Assembly: GCA_038380435.1 (NCBI GenBank)
Contig: JAWZYU010000007.1
Coordinates: 85,202,334 to 85,266,333, forward strand
Length of the DNA stretch: 64,000 nt
Direction of reading: 5' to 3'
DNA from: Ryuthela nishihirai
Lineage: Eukaryota > Arthropoda > Arachnida > Araneae > Heptathelidae
Shown: piece by piece, positions 33,938-45,018 of the stretch
Numbering within the stretch: position 1 is the first letter of the stretch
How the letters are laid out: the number at the start of each line of letters is the position of its first letter
Notes under the pieces: model-generated
What the model was told of the DNA's origin: nothing
What the model saw: the letters and a program-made list of their open reading frames with translations, nothing else
Database searches by the model: none
Program-made: the position numbers and the translations under genes

Positions 33938-33975
33938 TTCTCTGGCAAGCATCAGTTTGAGGGGTACTTCTTTTT
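33938..33975 (+). mobile_element. SINE2 tail fragment
   Basis: CTCTGGCAAGCATCAGTTTG followed by AGGGGTACTT matches the SINE2 3' end. It begins just after the right arm of the inverted repeat. Confidence 0.5.
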
Positions 33976-34950
33976 TACATAAAACATTTGTTCTTACAAA
34001 CAAGAGCCCGTTATGATGTTTATCTCTGTAGAAATGACAATTCAAATGCAGGCGATTGTTATTATAAAACATCAGATTACAAGCCTGGCGCACTACTAAC
34101 GGAACAAACTCCCAACAAACAAAAACTCTGCAATACACAGTATGCAGGGGAACATTAACGAAGACCCCCCCCCCCCCCACCAAAAAAAAAAAAAAAATTA
34201 GCATTTTTGAAACTGGACCTCAAAAAATATTCAAATCAATCTCGATACACATATAACAGATAAACTGAAGTCGTGTATTTTCAATAGAATGTCGTCCTTT
34301 CCTCGAAAGAAGATTTAATCACGTCAGGGACCATCGAAGACTGTACTGCGATACACCAGATAACACACTTGTATCGCAGCACATTCTTTTCAGAATATAT
34401 ATACACCAGATCGACTCTCAATGCTCTCTTTTATAAGGGGTGGGATAACTTCATTTTTGATCTTGAGATATTTTTGGGTAGAAAAAATTAGAAGCGATAA
34501 AGCTGCATGCAATTTTTGTAGACTCTTTTGTTCTAAAAAAGACTGAAACAAATCCACAAATAAGATGTATTCTGTATATAATTCGTGGATTTATATTTTA
34601 CTTGCAATAAAAACTGTGCTTTTATATCAGTAGAGGATAGAGAAAAAGCAGAGAGAATGGCGAGGATAAACCGTAACGTAAACATCTGCCTCCAAATAGA
34701 TTAAAAAGTATTTTTTCCAGGGTTAAAGCAAAGCAGTCAATAGCGTTTACGATAGCAAGTTACTTATAAAATGGAATCCCATCGTGCAAGATAAACAACG
34801 AATTCTTTAGTCAGCGCTTTTTTGCAAACTGGTCCAAATAACTGTTGGAAGTAAACGTCTCTGAGTTAAAGCAGCGCACGAAGAGAATAAACTTACAGCT
34901 AAAAGCTAAAGTGAACTATTCTGTCGATGCATTTAGCCCTGTTTGATGCT
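33976..34950. other. unassigned spacer
   Basis: A C-run/A-run at 34165-34198. The rest is AT-rich with no recognisable feature. Confidence 0.35.
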
Positions 34951-35335
34951 ACGGAAGGCGTTCAAAAAGTTCTTGACACGTGTCTGTAGATTTGCACTCT
35001 TTGCTCCGAAGTCAACGAGCTACGACTTGTTTGAAAGCTTGTCTAAACTTGTCATTACGTATTAAAAAGAAAGGCTGTTATCATCATTTCTCTCTTCGCT
35101 GGAGGCGCGTAAATTTCGGCCTGCGAATTTCTGCGTTGTTGCTATGGAGTTTGCTAAAGAAGGGGAAAGATTTTACATTTTCACAAGGATGCCGCTTGGG
35201 GACGACGAGAAAAAAATTTATGCCGATTTATCACAAGTATATGGGGATCATGCCTGTTCATATGATACTGTTACGGGATGGATGCGCAAATTCAGAGAAG
35301 GACGGCAAATCTTCGAAGACCTCCCTCTTGCAGGA

Positions 35336-35625
35336 TTGGGTTGTTTTACCTCTGAGCGGCACTTTTTCGCACACCATGGGCTAAATGGCCAGGTCACATG
35401 GACCCCGAAGGCTCAGAGAAGGTTGGGGGAGGGGACCCACTGGAACAGCTGTTGGGAGACAGATGGTAGGCTCCCGTCAAGGCCATCCAGCGTGTTCTTT
35501 AACGTGTACAGGGTATGGCTCTCCCGCACACGGGGCCACGGCTTAACGTCCCATCCGACGGACGGCGGCCTTTCCAAGCCTATCGGTGTCCCCTACCGAC
35601 CGTGGGCAGGGCGGACAATTTTTGC
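35336..35625 (-). mobile_element. SINE1 copy, 5'-truncated, with TSD
   Basis: This copy keeps the tail and body but lacks the tRNA-like head (right side). It still has target duplications CTCTTGCAGGA (35325-35335) and CTCGTGCAGGA (35626-35636), so it was truncated on insertion rather than by later deletion. Confidence 0.88.
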
Positions 35626-35650
35626 CTCGTGCAGGAAAACAGAAGGAAGT

Positions 35651-36037
35651 TGGGTTGAGTTGTTTTACCTCTGAGCGGCACTTTTTTGCACACCATGGGC
35701 TAAATGGCCAGGTCACATGGACCCCGAATGCTCAGAGAAGGTTGGAAGAGGGGACCCACCGGAACAGCTGTTGGGAGACAGATAGTAGCCTCCCGTCAAG
35801 GCCATCCAGCGTGTTCTTTAACGTGCACAGGGTATGTCTCTCCCGCACACGGGGCAACGGCTTAACGTCCCATCCGACGGACGGCGGCCTTTCCAAGCCC
35901 ATCGGTGTCCCCTACTGACCGTGGGCAGGGCGGGGAATTTTGCGGAGATAAATCTCAACGCTGACCCAGCTGGGACTCGAACCTGGGAACTACAGATTAC
36001 GAGCCTGGCGCGCTACCGACTGAGCCACACCCGCCCC
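35651..36037 (-). mobile_element. SINE1 copy with TSD
   Basis: A full-length minus-strand copy 25 bases from the previous one. The duplication AACAGAAGGAAGT lies at 35638-35650 and 36038-36050. Confidence 0.93.
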
Positions 36038-37164
36038 AACAGAAGGAAGTGTGAAAAAAATTATTTTTCAATATTTAGGTAAATTTCCGAACGTTCTGTG
36101 CGAAATGAGTACTCCACAAATTGACAGAATAGCAAATAAGCTCGTGTAAGGAGAGGCTGGCAATGTTTGAACCTATTGGCCACAAACGGTAAACAGACAT
36201 TGTCACAGATGATGAGACGTGATTTTATTACCATACAACTTCGAGAAAGATTGACAAATAGTTTGGGTTGTGGAAGATAACTGCGTCCTCAAATCTTCCT
36301 ACAAGACTTTCGCTCAAGGAAGAGGATTTTCACAATATTTTTCAATTCTTAAGGAGTGGTAGCCGTGAAAACTTTACCTGAAAAAATGACTATAAATGGC
36401 TAATAGTACACCAACATTATTTTGTCCAAAATGGTTAAGGAGATGAAATGGCAGCGTCCAACCACAGGCGTATAAAGGGTACTCCTTCTTTATGCTCATA
36501 AAACCAGAAGGTACAACGTATCTGAAGCAGGAAAAATCAAACAGCTATCCCATCCTGCATATTCACCCGATCTTGCATCATGCGATTTTTGGTTGTTTCC
36601 AAATATTAAAAAAGAACTTGGTGGTAAACCTTTTTCAATAGTGCAAGACTTTGCAAAATGCGTTCATTCAGAGTTGTGGAGTATTCCCTAACAAGGAGTG
36701 CCACCAAGACTTCCAGAATAGGCGTACACGTCTGCAATGTTGCATGGATGCTAGAGGGGAGTATTCTGAAGGAGAGTAAAGGCTTTGTTGAAGAAGTGCA
36801 ATGGTGTTTGTTCTGCAGGACGCATGTCAAGAACGTTTTGAACGAATGTAGCTCATTAGTTGTCTCATTCACGGCCTAGCTGTGCAGTTTTCCAGATGCT
36901 TGCAGAAGTGAGCACCGACAAGCGATTTTATGGCATGTTTGTCACTCGGCTCCACCTGTAGCAAGAGGGATTAGGGTATGAATCACCGAGAGAGGTGAGG
37001 ATCAGAAGCAGAAATAACTAAGGCAGAAAGAGAGTAGCTGAAGAACTAAACAGTTGTTGATTGTTTAGAGAATGCGATCAAAGCTGACATAGTTCTCTTT
37101 CGTAAATCCTGAAAGAATAGGTTTCGGTTCTAATGTGTACTAGAGTATGTAAGCAGGGATTGGA

Positions 37165-37550
37165 TGGGGCGGGGGTGGCTCAGTCGGTAGCGCGCCAGGC
37201 TCATAATCTGCAGTTCCCAGGTTCGAGTCCCAGCTGGGTCAGCGTTGAGATTTATCTCCGCAAAATTCCCCGCCCTGCCCACGGTCAGTAGGGGACACCG
37301 ATGGGCTTGGAAAGGCCGCCGTCCGTCGGATAGGACGCTAAGCCGTGGCTCCGTGTGCGGGAGAGCCATACCCTGTGCACGTTAAAGAACACACTGGATG
37401 GCCTTGACGGGAGACTACCATCTGTCTCCCAACAGCTGTTCCAGTGGGTCCCCTCCCCCAACCTTCTCTGAGCCTTCGGGGTCCATGTGACCTGGCCATT
37501 TAGCCCATGGTGTGCGAAAAAGTGCCGCTCAGAGGTAAAACAACCCAACC
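37165..37550 (+). mobile_element. SINE1 copy with TSD
   Basis: A full-length copy with CAGGGATTGGA at 37154-37164 and 37551-37561. Confidence 0.93.
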
Positions 37551-37561
37551 CAGGGATTGGA

Positions 37562-38350
37562 ATATCCTCTCGCTGATGTTCTGAGGTCTGTAAAGCGATT
37601 TCCATACGGGAAAATACAGATTTCCACTTTATTAAATGAATGTCTGCAAAAGTAGAGCAGCATTCAAGCTATGTTAAGCTGACGGGAAAATGTCTCCAAG
37701 CGCAACAAATTAAGTCATTTCATTCAGAAAAGTTTTGAGCATAGTTAAGGCACACTGAATCAAGTGCATTCCCATAATGTGCATATATATATATGTGTGT
37801 GAGTGTAAAATATGTAAATAAATTATGTCTCGTCTATGAAACGTATTGGACGTTTGCTTCCTTCATCAAGGGCACATCACGTCTGACGCACATCGAAGTT
37901 CTGGTGTAACAATTCGCAGATCTGTGATTTCACCTAGAATCAGGAGTAAAGAGGAATTATTTGAAATAATTAATTAAAGAAAAATTAGAAGGAACTTCGG
38001 GGGTTCACCACCACTCGGGAAGTCCACTACAATGGTATTAGTGATAACTGAATTTTGATGATGAACTGCGTTTTGGAAGAACTTGGTAACCTGGTCTTTC
38101 ATATATTTCGCTACATGGTCATGTTTCTCACAAAACAGAGTGTTGCTATTGATTTGGAAATTCAGAAATTTCATTGCGGACGGCTTGAAGCCTTTTGATA
38201 TTATTTTGGGAGCAGTGACCCAAAACTGGTGCAACATAGGAAAATGATGGTAGATATTTAAAAATTATACATTTTACAATTATTTAGAATAATGATAGTC
38301 AACTTGTTTGTGATTGGAATATTGGATTTCCTGGAGATAAATGAATATGG
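37562..38350. other. AT-rich spacer
   Basis: An AT/GT run at 37790-37804. The minus frame 37974-38237 (87 codons) has no recognised motif. Nothing else seen. Confidence 0.35.
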
Positions 38351-38707
38351 ATTGGGTTGTTTTACCTCTGAGCGGCCTTTTTCTTCACACAATGGGCTAA
38401 ATGATCAGGCTGTAAGGACCGAGAGTGCTCAGAGAAGTTTGGGGGAAGGGGAATCACTGGACAGCTGTTAGGAGACAGATGGTAGCCTCCCGTCAAGGAC
38501 ATCCAACATGTGCTTTAACGTACATTGGTATGACTTCCCCGAACACGAGGCCACGGCTTAAAGCCCCATCCGACGGATGGCGGCATTTCCATGACCATCG
38601 ATGTACCATATAGACCGAGGAGAGGGCGGTGAGTTTGGCGGAGATAAATCTCAATGCTGGCCCAGTTAGGACGCGAACCTGGGAACTACAGATTATAAGC
38701 CTGGCGT
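38351..38707 (-). mobile_element. SINE1 copy, old
   Basis: The tail, body and part of the head are recognisable, but substitutions are many and the A-box end is lost after CCTGGCG. No target duplication. Confidence 0.8.
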
Positions 38708-38807
38708 ACCATATAACATAATTATACAACACAGACGTGTTCATCTCATTTCGGCTTTTGTTTCATAGAAGACTGGTGATACTTATTTTACAAAGTAATT
38801 GTATCTA

Positions 38808-39580
38808 CTCTGGTTTCCATAAATTAAGGAAAATCCCTATGTTAAGTCAATGGGAAGCTAACTGAAAGTTCTATAACTTCTAAAATAAATTTTATTTTGT
38901 TTTGAAATATGTGATTGCAGATAAAGATCTCAATCAAATAAATCAATATCTCGATTTTCAACAATATTCGTTTAGTATTAATGAGTTATGGAAGTCTGAA
39001 TATTTAATAACGCCAATGGCCGAGTGGTTAGCGCGCAGCGCGCTTGGCTACTGATCTAAGGGACCTGGGTTCGAGCCCCGGGTAAGGCATGGCGGTGCGT
39101 ATGTCGTATTTCTGCTGAGGTCCTGCCATCCTCTCAGACCTTCTACTATGACATATAAACCGACAGTCTCCTGTCAGACTTCCGTGGCAAGCAGCTGCTT
39201 GAGGGGGTATTTATTTATTTTTTTAATGCCAGTCTTAAGAAACTTATACAAAACTGAGGAATAATAAAATAATTCTTTACATAAAGTTCTAAAATACAAA
39301 CTTATTTTATTAAACACTTTGATACAATACTTATTACTAAGTTTTAATTAATTTCTGAAGTCAATTTTTGTGGCTTACATTGTTATCGCTAAATATTCAA
39401 ACTTCCATAACTCATTAAATACTGAACGAATATTGTTGAAATACGAGACATTGGTTTATTTGATTGAGATCTTTATCAGCAAACATGTTTTCCAAAAAAA
39501 ATATTTTAGAAGTTACAGAGCTTTGACGTTAACTTCTCACTGACTTAACATAATCTTTCTTTAATTTATGGAAACCAGTG
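38808..39580. mobile_element. long-TIR MITE, copy A, split by SINE2
   Basis: The two arms are inverted copies of about 190 bases (TGGTTTCCATAAATTAAGG outward; AACAATATTCGTTTAGTATT inward). TA flanks at 38806-38807 and 39581-39582 suggest a Tc1/mariner-type origin. The SINE2 at 39014-39215 sits in the centre. Noncoding. Confidence 0.8.
39014..39215 (+). mobile_element. SINE2 copy, full length
   Basis: A good reference copy. The A box is TGGCCGAGTGGTTAGCG, the B box GGTTCGAGCCC, the body contains CCTTCTACTATGACATATAA, and the tail is GAGGGGGTATTTATTTATTT. Short flanks TAACGCCA and TAATGCCA may be the target duplication. It is inserted in MITE copy A. Confidence 0.9.
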
Positions 39581-39639
39581 TAATTCAACGATCAATATTA
39601 ATTTAAATCCAATGTGAGCGGTAAAAATGAAACTTGTGT

Positions 39640-40345
39640 AAGGTGACAAAAATAAACTTTTAAGAACACAAAAGTAAATTCGTAAAGCGCAAAAATAAAC
39701 AACATTTTGGGAGGTAAAATAATCTTATTTATAATCTCAATAATAAGGCAAATGATGAGCTAGTGCCAAAAGAAATTTGTTTGCAATGACAAAAAGTAAC
39801 TCGTTTATGGCGGGAAAAACGGGCATATTAAGAGTGATGCAGTGTAGTCCTAAAAGGCCGGAAAAAATAAATTGGTAATAATATTTTGCTGCCCCAAAAG
39901 AATTTATAAGCAGCTAAAAATAAATCTTTCAAGGCAGGAAAAAATCTCATTCGTAACAACACAAATGAACTCGATTAGTGAGGCAAAAATAAATCCCTTT
40001 GTATAGCAAATATAAACTCCTTTTAAAATAACTTAAAATAACGCAGTAAAAATAAAGGCATTTAAGGTGGGAAAATTTTACTGGTGGTAAAAATAAATTC
40101 ATTTAGGGAGGACAAATTGATCTCACTGATGACAAAAAATAAAATCGTTTAGGACAAGAAATAAAATCGTTTAAGGAAAAAATAAAATCGTTTAGGGCAA
40201 AATATAAACTCATTTAAAGCAAAAAATAAAATCATTTAAGGCAAAAAATAAAATCGTTTAGGGCAAAATATAAAATCATTCAAGGCAATAAAATAAAATC
40301 ATTTAGGGCAAAAATGAAATCATTTAGGGCAAAAAATAAAATTAT
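39640..40345. repeat. A-rich imperfect tandem repeat (about 21 bp)
   Basis: Between about 40130 and 40345 the unit AAAATAAAATCATTTAGGGC repeats with little change. To the left (39640-40130) the same theme recurs in diverged, spaced form (AAAATAAACTC...TTTA). It is an old satellite with a more homogeneous right end. Confidence 0.75.
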
Positions 40346-41640
40346 GAACTGAAGAAAGTTGTTCTATCCTAAAAACGACTAACATTGTTTCCACTGTTTT
40401 TTGGGTAAAACAACAATCAATTTATAAAGTAGGGTTTAGACGTAATTAAAAATAATATTGCTAAATATGATCTAAATCAGGGCCAGATCGGGAGGAAAAG
40501 GGATCATAAACCTTTGAGGATGCTATTAAGGTTAATGAAAGAAGAAATTATTAAACTTGTAATTGCTTGAGGTGTGGGAAGGCATTTGCATTAGCCGTTC
40601 AGCGAACTGTCTTGGCAGATGAGGGATTTCTCTCCATGGTCAGACGATCAGAAGCATGAACTCTGCCTCTTTGTTTCTGATTTCAAAGTCCTGCAGGCCA
40701 AGCATTGATGTCCTAGTTTTCATGCATTAAGTTATTGTCGAAGTCGATCTGCCCACCAATCCTTTTCAAATTCATCTCGTTCACTAACGTTCAGTCCGCT
40801 CCCTGAACACTCTCGAATCTACATAATTGACTACTCTTCTATGTGGTCACTGCTCACTAGTCTCACTACTTTCGCATTCTGTACTTCGCTATCTCATTTA
40901 CCATACTTCGATCTGCCAGTCCTCCCCGTGCTTCTATTCGTCACAAGTCTTAACTGCTCTCTCCAAAATCTCAGCACTATTTGAAGTCTTTCTGCCCCTC
41001 GCTAGGATCAACGTATGTTTTTCCCCATTTGCTTTCTACGAATAGGTGCTATATGTAGCGATCATCTGTAGATGAGCTTACCAATCGTGAATTCCACCCA
41101 GGGGATGTGCCTTTGCTCTAGACGTTGACACACTGTTAACATCGCCGTCTGGGACAACTATCTGTTGTTGGTGAATATTAACAATGGACAATGTTGTGTA
41201 ACCTCGACAGTTGGCATTTATTCTCACCATTCCACAATTCGGTGTCTGAACTTCCAATGTAAAGGAATAAATCGGGGTTCTGATTGTCTTTTTGTCCACA
41301 ATGTGCTACTTCCGAGAAGTCAGAATTGTTTATAGCACGCGGTTACCTGAGTGTGAAAAATGATCACCTTATGTCGCGTATATTTGAATTTCGGGGTACA
41401 ATACGACCTGCAGCTGGGGATCTGGGTCCTTCCCTCTTAAAGTGAAAGCTAATGTGACATCCTGTTTTACTCTTCCCTCTGTGACCATAAAAATCTCAAA
41501 TAAGTGAGAAATGAAAAAAAAGAAGCTTTATGTCTGATGTTCTAAATATAAGAGAGTGGAACTTATGTGCATGTACATTTTATGCCATAATATATAGTCA
41601 GTTGGCATTGCTGTACTCAAGGTTAACAGCCTTTAGCAGT
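40346..41640. other. unassigned sequence
   Basis: A CAGGGCCAGAT motif at 40478 resembles a hAT end without a partner. The short frames at 40827-41045 (plus) and 41078-41299 (minus) are unrecognised. No other feature. Confidence 0.35.
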
Positions 41641-41693
41641 TGAAATGACCTTGTCACGCGCTAGTCTCACTTAAGCATTCATTCCTTTGTGTT

Positions 41694-42720
41694 GTGTCAG
41701 CTATGTCGTTTTCCAAAAACGAACGTGTATTTATTGTTGAGACTTATTGTGCGTACGAATCTTTCAAACGTGTGAGAGAGGAGATTGAGTTGAAGTTTCC
41801 TCAGTCTGCAGTTCTCAACAAGTCGACGATATCTCATTTGATTGATATATTTCGTGACACTGGCTCTGTACAGGATCGAAAGAGCCCAGGTCGGCCATCA
41901 CTGTTAACTGCCGAAGTTCTTGATGATGTGTCTCAACGTTTAACTTGTTCACCCAGAAAATGTCTTAAAAAGTTATCTTCACAGATGGACTGTCACCAGT
42001 TATTCTTTTCATAGCTACAAAGAATTTAAAATTTCATGCCTACCGCATTGGTGTCGTTCATGAACTGAAAGAACCAAACCATGAAAAACGCTTACGGTAC
42101 TGTCGTTGGTTTCGTTCTTTTTTTCATGAAAATGGAATTGAGGTGTTGAACCGTGTTTATTTCAGTGACGAGACTTGGTTTCACTGGTATGGGTATGTGA
42201 ACAATCAAAACAGTCGAATATGGAGCTGTGAAAATCCTCACACTTTTCACCAACGATTATTACACGCACTGAAAATTGGTGTTTGGTGTGCAATTTCCCG
42301 TCGTCGTGTGATAGGGCCTTTAATTTTTGACTCAACTGTAACTGGTGAAATTTATCGTGACCTCATCCAACAATTTATTGCACTATTGGATGTGAATGAA
42401 CGAGAGTGTTGGTTTCAACAAGATGGCGCGACCGCCCATACTGCAAATGACACAATGGTCATGTTGCAGGAATTTCTGATCATTTGATTTCAAAAAATTT
42501 GTGGCCCCCAAGACCTGCAGATCTTATTTCTCCAGATTTTTTCCTTTGGGGATATCTCAAATGTGTAGTCTTTCAAAACAATCCTCATACACTTGAAGAC
42601 TAACATTGAAAGAGATATTTTAAACATAAGAAAACAAACATTACGAAAGGTGGCTGCAAATGTTTTGAAACGGGTACGAACCTGCATCCAGGTTGCAGGA
42701 AATCACTTTCAACATCTGCT
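41694..42720 (+). pseudogene. mariner-superfamily transposase relic
   Basis: The N-terminal frame (41694-42014) has FSKNERVFIVETYCAYESFK and DRKSPGRPSLLT (HTH and linker), then breaks. The second frame (42143-42487) has RVYFSDETWFHWYGYVNNQN (first Asp), SRIWSCENPH, GVWCAISRRRVIGPLIF and CWFQQDGATAHTAND (second Asp). After a one-base loss near 42478 the next frame gives LWPPRPADLISPDFFLWGYL, the third acidic residue being Asp. Counting across the repaired gap gives 37 residues between the second and third, so a DD37D-type enzyme is inferred. A 42825-42831 CACCCTG followed by TATA may be the 3' terminus; no left terminus was found. Confidence 0.85.
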
Positions 42721-43302
42721 GTAAAGACATATATATATATGTCAATTTGAATCTTTTTAAATCTGTGTCTTTTGTCAAGTTTAAATAGAAAAATACAATA
42801 GAGGGTTGCGTCCTTTTTGAAACACCCTGTATATAGTTCTGCATTTGATGCAGGAATAAAACAATATAATTTCTCTATACTTGAAATTGTCTTTGTGTTG
42901 CTAAATCTTTCCTTTAACATTCCGGGTTCTTCTAAATGCTCTTCATTTGTCCATTAAAATCTGCGAGAAAGAAATGTTTTCTTTTTACCAATCAAATAAT
43001 TAACGGGGTGTCATAATTTGATCCAGGTAGGGTTTTTGTAAGCTGGTCCGAGCAGCCAGTCTTTTAACTGTTCCGTGCAACCCATCGCAGATACTTTTGC
43101 CATAAGTAAGGACAAAAAACGTCATTGTTCTTTCAATACAAAATCTTTTTTGTGGTAGCAGAGATTAATAAATTATTTTCCAGTTTCAGTACGAGGCAAA
43201 TGAACCGTCTGAAAAATTATATATCTTGTGCAGAAAGATCTTTTGCATTGGAATCATTTTCAATGACTGAAAGGAAATTGGATTTTCTTTGAAACAAGTG
43301 TA
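42721..43302. other. transposon 3' flank and spacer
   Basis: AAAAAGGACGCAACCC appears in reverse at 42805 next to GAAACACCCTGTATA, probably the 3' terminal repeat of the transposon above. The rest is spacer with nothing recognised. Confidence 0.35.
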
Positions 43303-43515
43303 CAGTCGCTCAAAAAAGTATCCGAACACTATGGTTGATTACAGAATTCAGAAAAAATATCTGGCAACGATTTTTTTAGAAATTGGTGATCTGGCAACCT
43401 TCATGTCACGTGACACGAAGGTTGCCAGATCAATAATTTCTAAAAAAATCGTTGCCAGTTATTTTTACTGAATTTTGTATACAACATAGCGTTCGGATAC
43501 TTTTTTGAGCGACTG
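43303..43515. mobile_element. palindromic mariner-type MITE, short form
   Basis: A 213-bp near-perfect palindrome flanked by TA (43301-43302, 43516-43517). It starts CAGTCGCTCAAAAAAGTATC and centres on ATGTCACGTGACACGAAGG. It would form a single long hairpin. It is the same family as 13879 and 27135. Confidence 0.92.
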
Positions 43516-43611
43516 TACAGTAGTTGTGTCAAGTTTAAGACACTCTGAAATATTTAGACAGATTTTTCATTTCAGTCCATCACTACTTCTGTGGTAGTTT
43601 ACTATATTTAG

Positions 43612-43813
43612 TCGTCCAGTGGCCGAGTGATTAGCGTGCTTGACTATTGATCATAAGGAACCTGGGTTTCAGCCCATATTAAGGCATGAATGTTTGTGGT
43701 CTTTGTGCTGAGGTCTCGCTTTCATCATAGACCTTCTACTATGACGTATAAACTGGTAGGCTCATGTCAGATCTCTGTGGCAAGCAGGTGCTTGAGGGAA
43801 TATTTATTTACTA
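43612..43813 (+). mobile_element. SINE2 copy
   Basis: The A box is TGGCCGAGTGATTAGCG, the body contains CCTTCTACTATGACGTATAA, and the tail is GAGGGAATATTTATTTA. The B-box region is mutated (GGTTTCAGCCC). Confidence 0.85.
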
Positions 43814-43989
43814 TTATATTTACTTGTGAAATTTTAGAACTAATTTAATTATTAGTTTTAATTTAAAACATTAAAACCTTTTCAGGGTGTTCTCGAAAGC
43901 ATGGTTTCTTTCCCATCACTCTGAGCATCACCATTCCAAAGAAATTTGGTAAAAACTTTACTAGGGATGAGAAGAAATAACCGTTTATG

Positions 43990-44557
43990 CACTGGTTTCC
44001 ATAAATTAAGGAAAATCTCAATGTTAAGTCAATGAGAAGCTAACTCAAAGCTCTATAACTTCTAAATGAGTTTTTTTTATTTTGAAAAATGTGATTTCAG
44101 ATAAAGATCTAAATCAAATATATCAATATCTCGATTTTCAACAATATTCGTTCAGTATTTAATGAGTAATGAAAGATTGAACATTCAACAACAGTAATGC
44201 CAGTCTTAAGAAACTTGTACAAAACTTAATAATAGTGAAAGAATTCTTTACACAAAGTTCTAAAATACAAACTTATTTTATTAAACACTTTGATACAATA
44301 CTTATTACTAAGTTTTAATTAATTTCTGAAGTCAATTTTTGTGGCTTACATTGTTATCGCTAAATATTCAAACTTCCATAATTCATTAAATACTGAACGA
44401 ATATTGTTGAAAATCGAGATTGATTTATTTGATCGAGATCTTTATCTGCAATCACATTTTTCAAAACAAAAAAACTTATTTTAGAACTTATGGAGTTTTG
44501 ACGTTAACTTCCTATTGACTTAACATTGGGATTTTCCTTAATTTACGGAAAGCAGTG
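43990..44557. mobile_element. long-TIR MITE, copy B, uninterrupted
   Basis: A 568-bp copy of the element at 38808. The left arm is 43990-44190 and the right arm about 44350-44557, with a spacer of about 150 bases containing AATGCCAGTCTTAAGAAAC. The ends are CACTGGTTTCC and GGAAAGCAGTG. Noncoding. Confidence 0.85.
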
Positions 44558-45018
44558 TATAATAATAATAATAATTTATTTTATGTAGGGAGTTTACAGT
44601 AAAGCCAAGGTACAGATAATTTTGAATATTAATTTAAACGTTCAAGTGGCTTAATGCCCCAGTGCATATCAGAAATTAAAAAGAAATATTGATGATAGTA
44701 CAAAAATGCAAACATATTTACAGGAATTGCATTAATATTTGATACATGTACACAAAATGACAAGTTGTCAATTTTGTCCAAAGAGTATATAGACAAACAT
44801 ATAATACGAAATATGATAAAAAAATTTAGTAAATTTAGGGGGAAGAAACGGAAGGGAGTTCCAGATGGGAGTAAATGCAATCTTGTAATTTTCAGAAAGA
44901 TGCCAAATGTCTCTTGATTTACAAGAGGCGAAATGATATTTAATGATTTTCTGAAAAGGGTCTCAAAACGTCATTTTCTTTTTATTGGTGAAAATGAGGT
45001 ATGAATGGGGATGGGGAT
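44558..45018. other. spacer
   Basis: A short TAA/AAT run at 44558-44577. The minus frame 44629-44880 has no recognisable motif. Confidence 0.35.

Larger units (their letters stand above)
35144..36775 (+). pseudogene. mariner transposase relic split by two SINEs
   Basis: The N-terminal piece reads YADLSQVYGDHACSYDTVTG and WMRKFREGRQIFEDLPLAG, the mariner helix-turn-helix and linker. SINE1 copies at 35336-35625 and 35651-36037 interrupt it. The coding trace resumes with SERSVRNE, then IVTDDETWFYYH (first Asp, about 36210) and HPAYSPDLASCDFWLFPNIK (third Asp, about 36555-36615). It ends NKECHQDFQNRRTRLQ and DARGEYSEGE near 36775, the normal mariner C-terminus. Numerous stops and shifts. The upstream segment from about 34945 (GGCGTTCAAAAAGTTCTTG) may be the 5' end of the element; no matching TIR was located. 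Confidence 0.82.

Noticed and set aside
40478..40500. hAT end CAGGGCCAGATCGGG.
   Set aside because: No partner end or duplication was found downstream.
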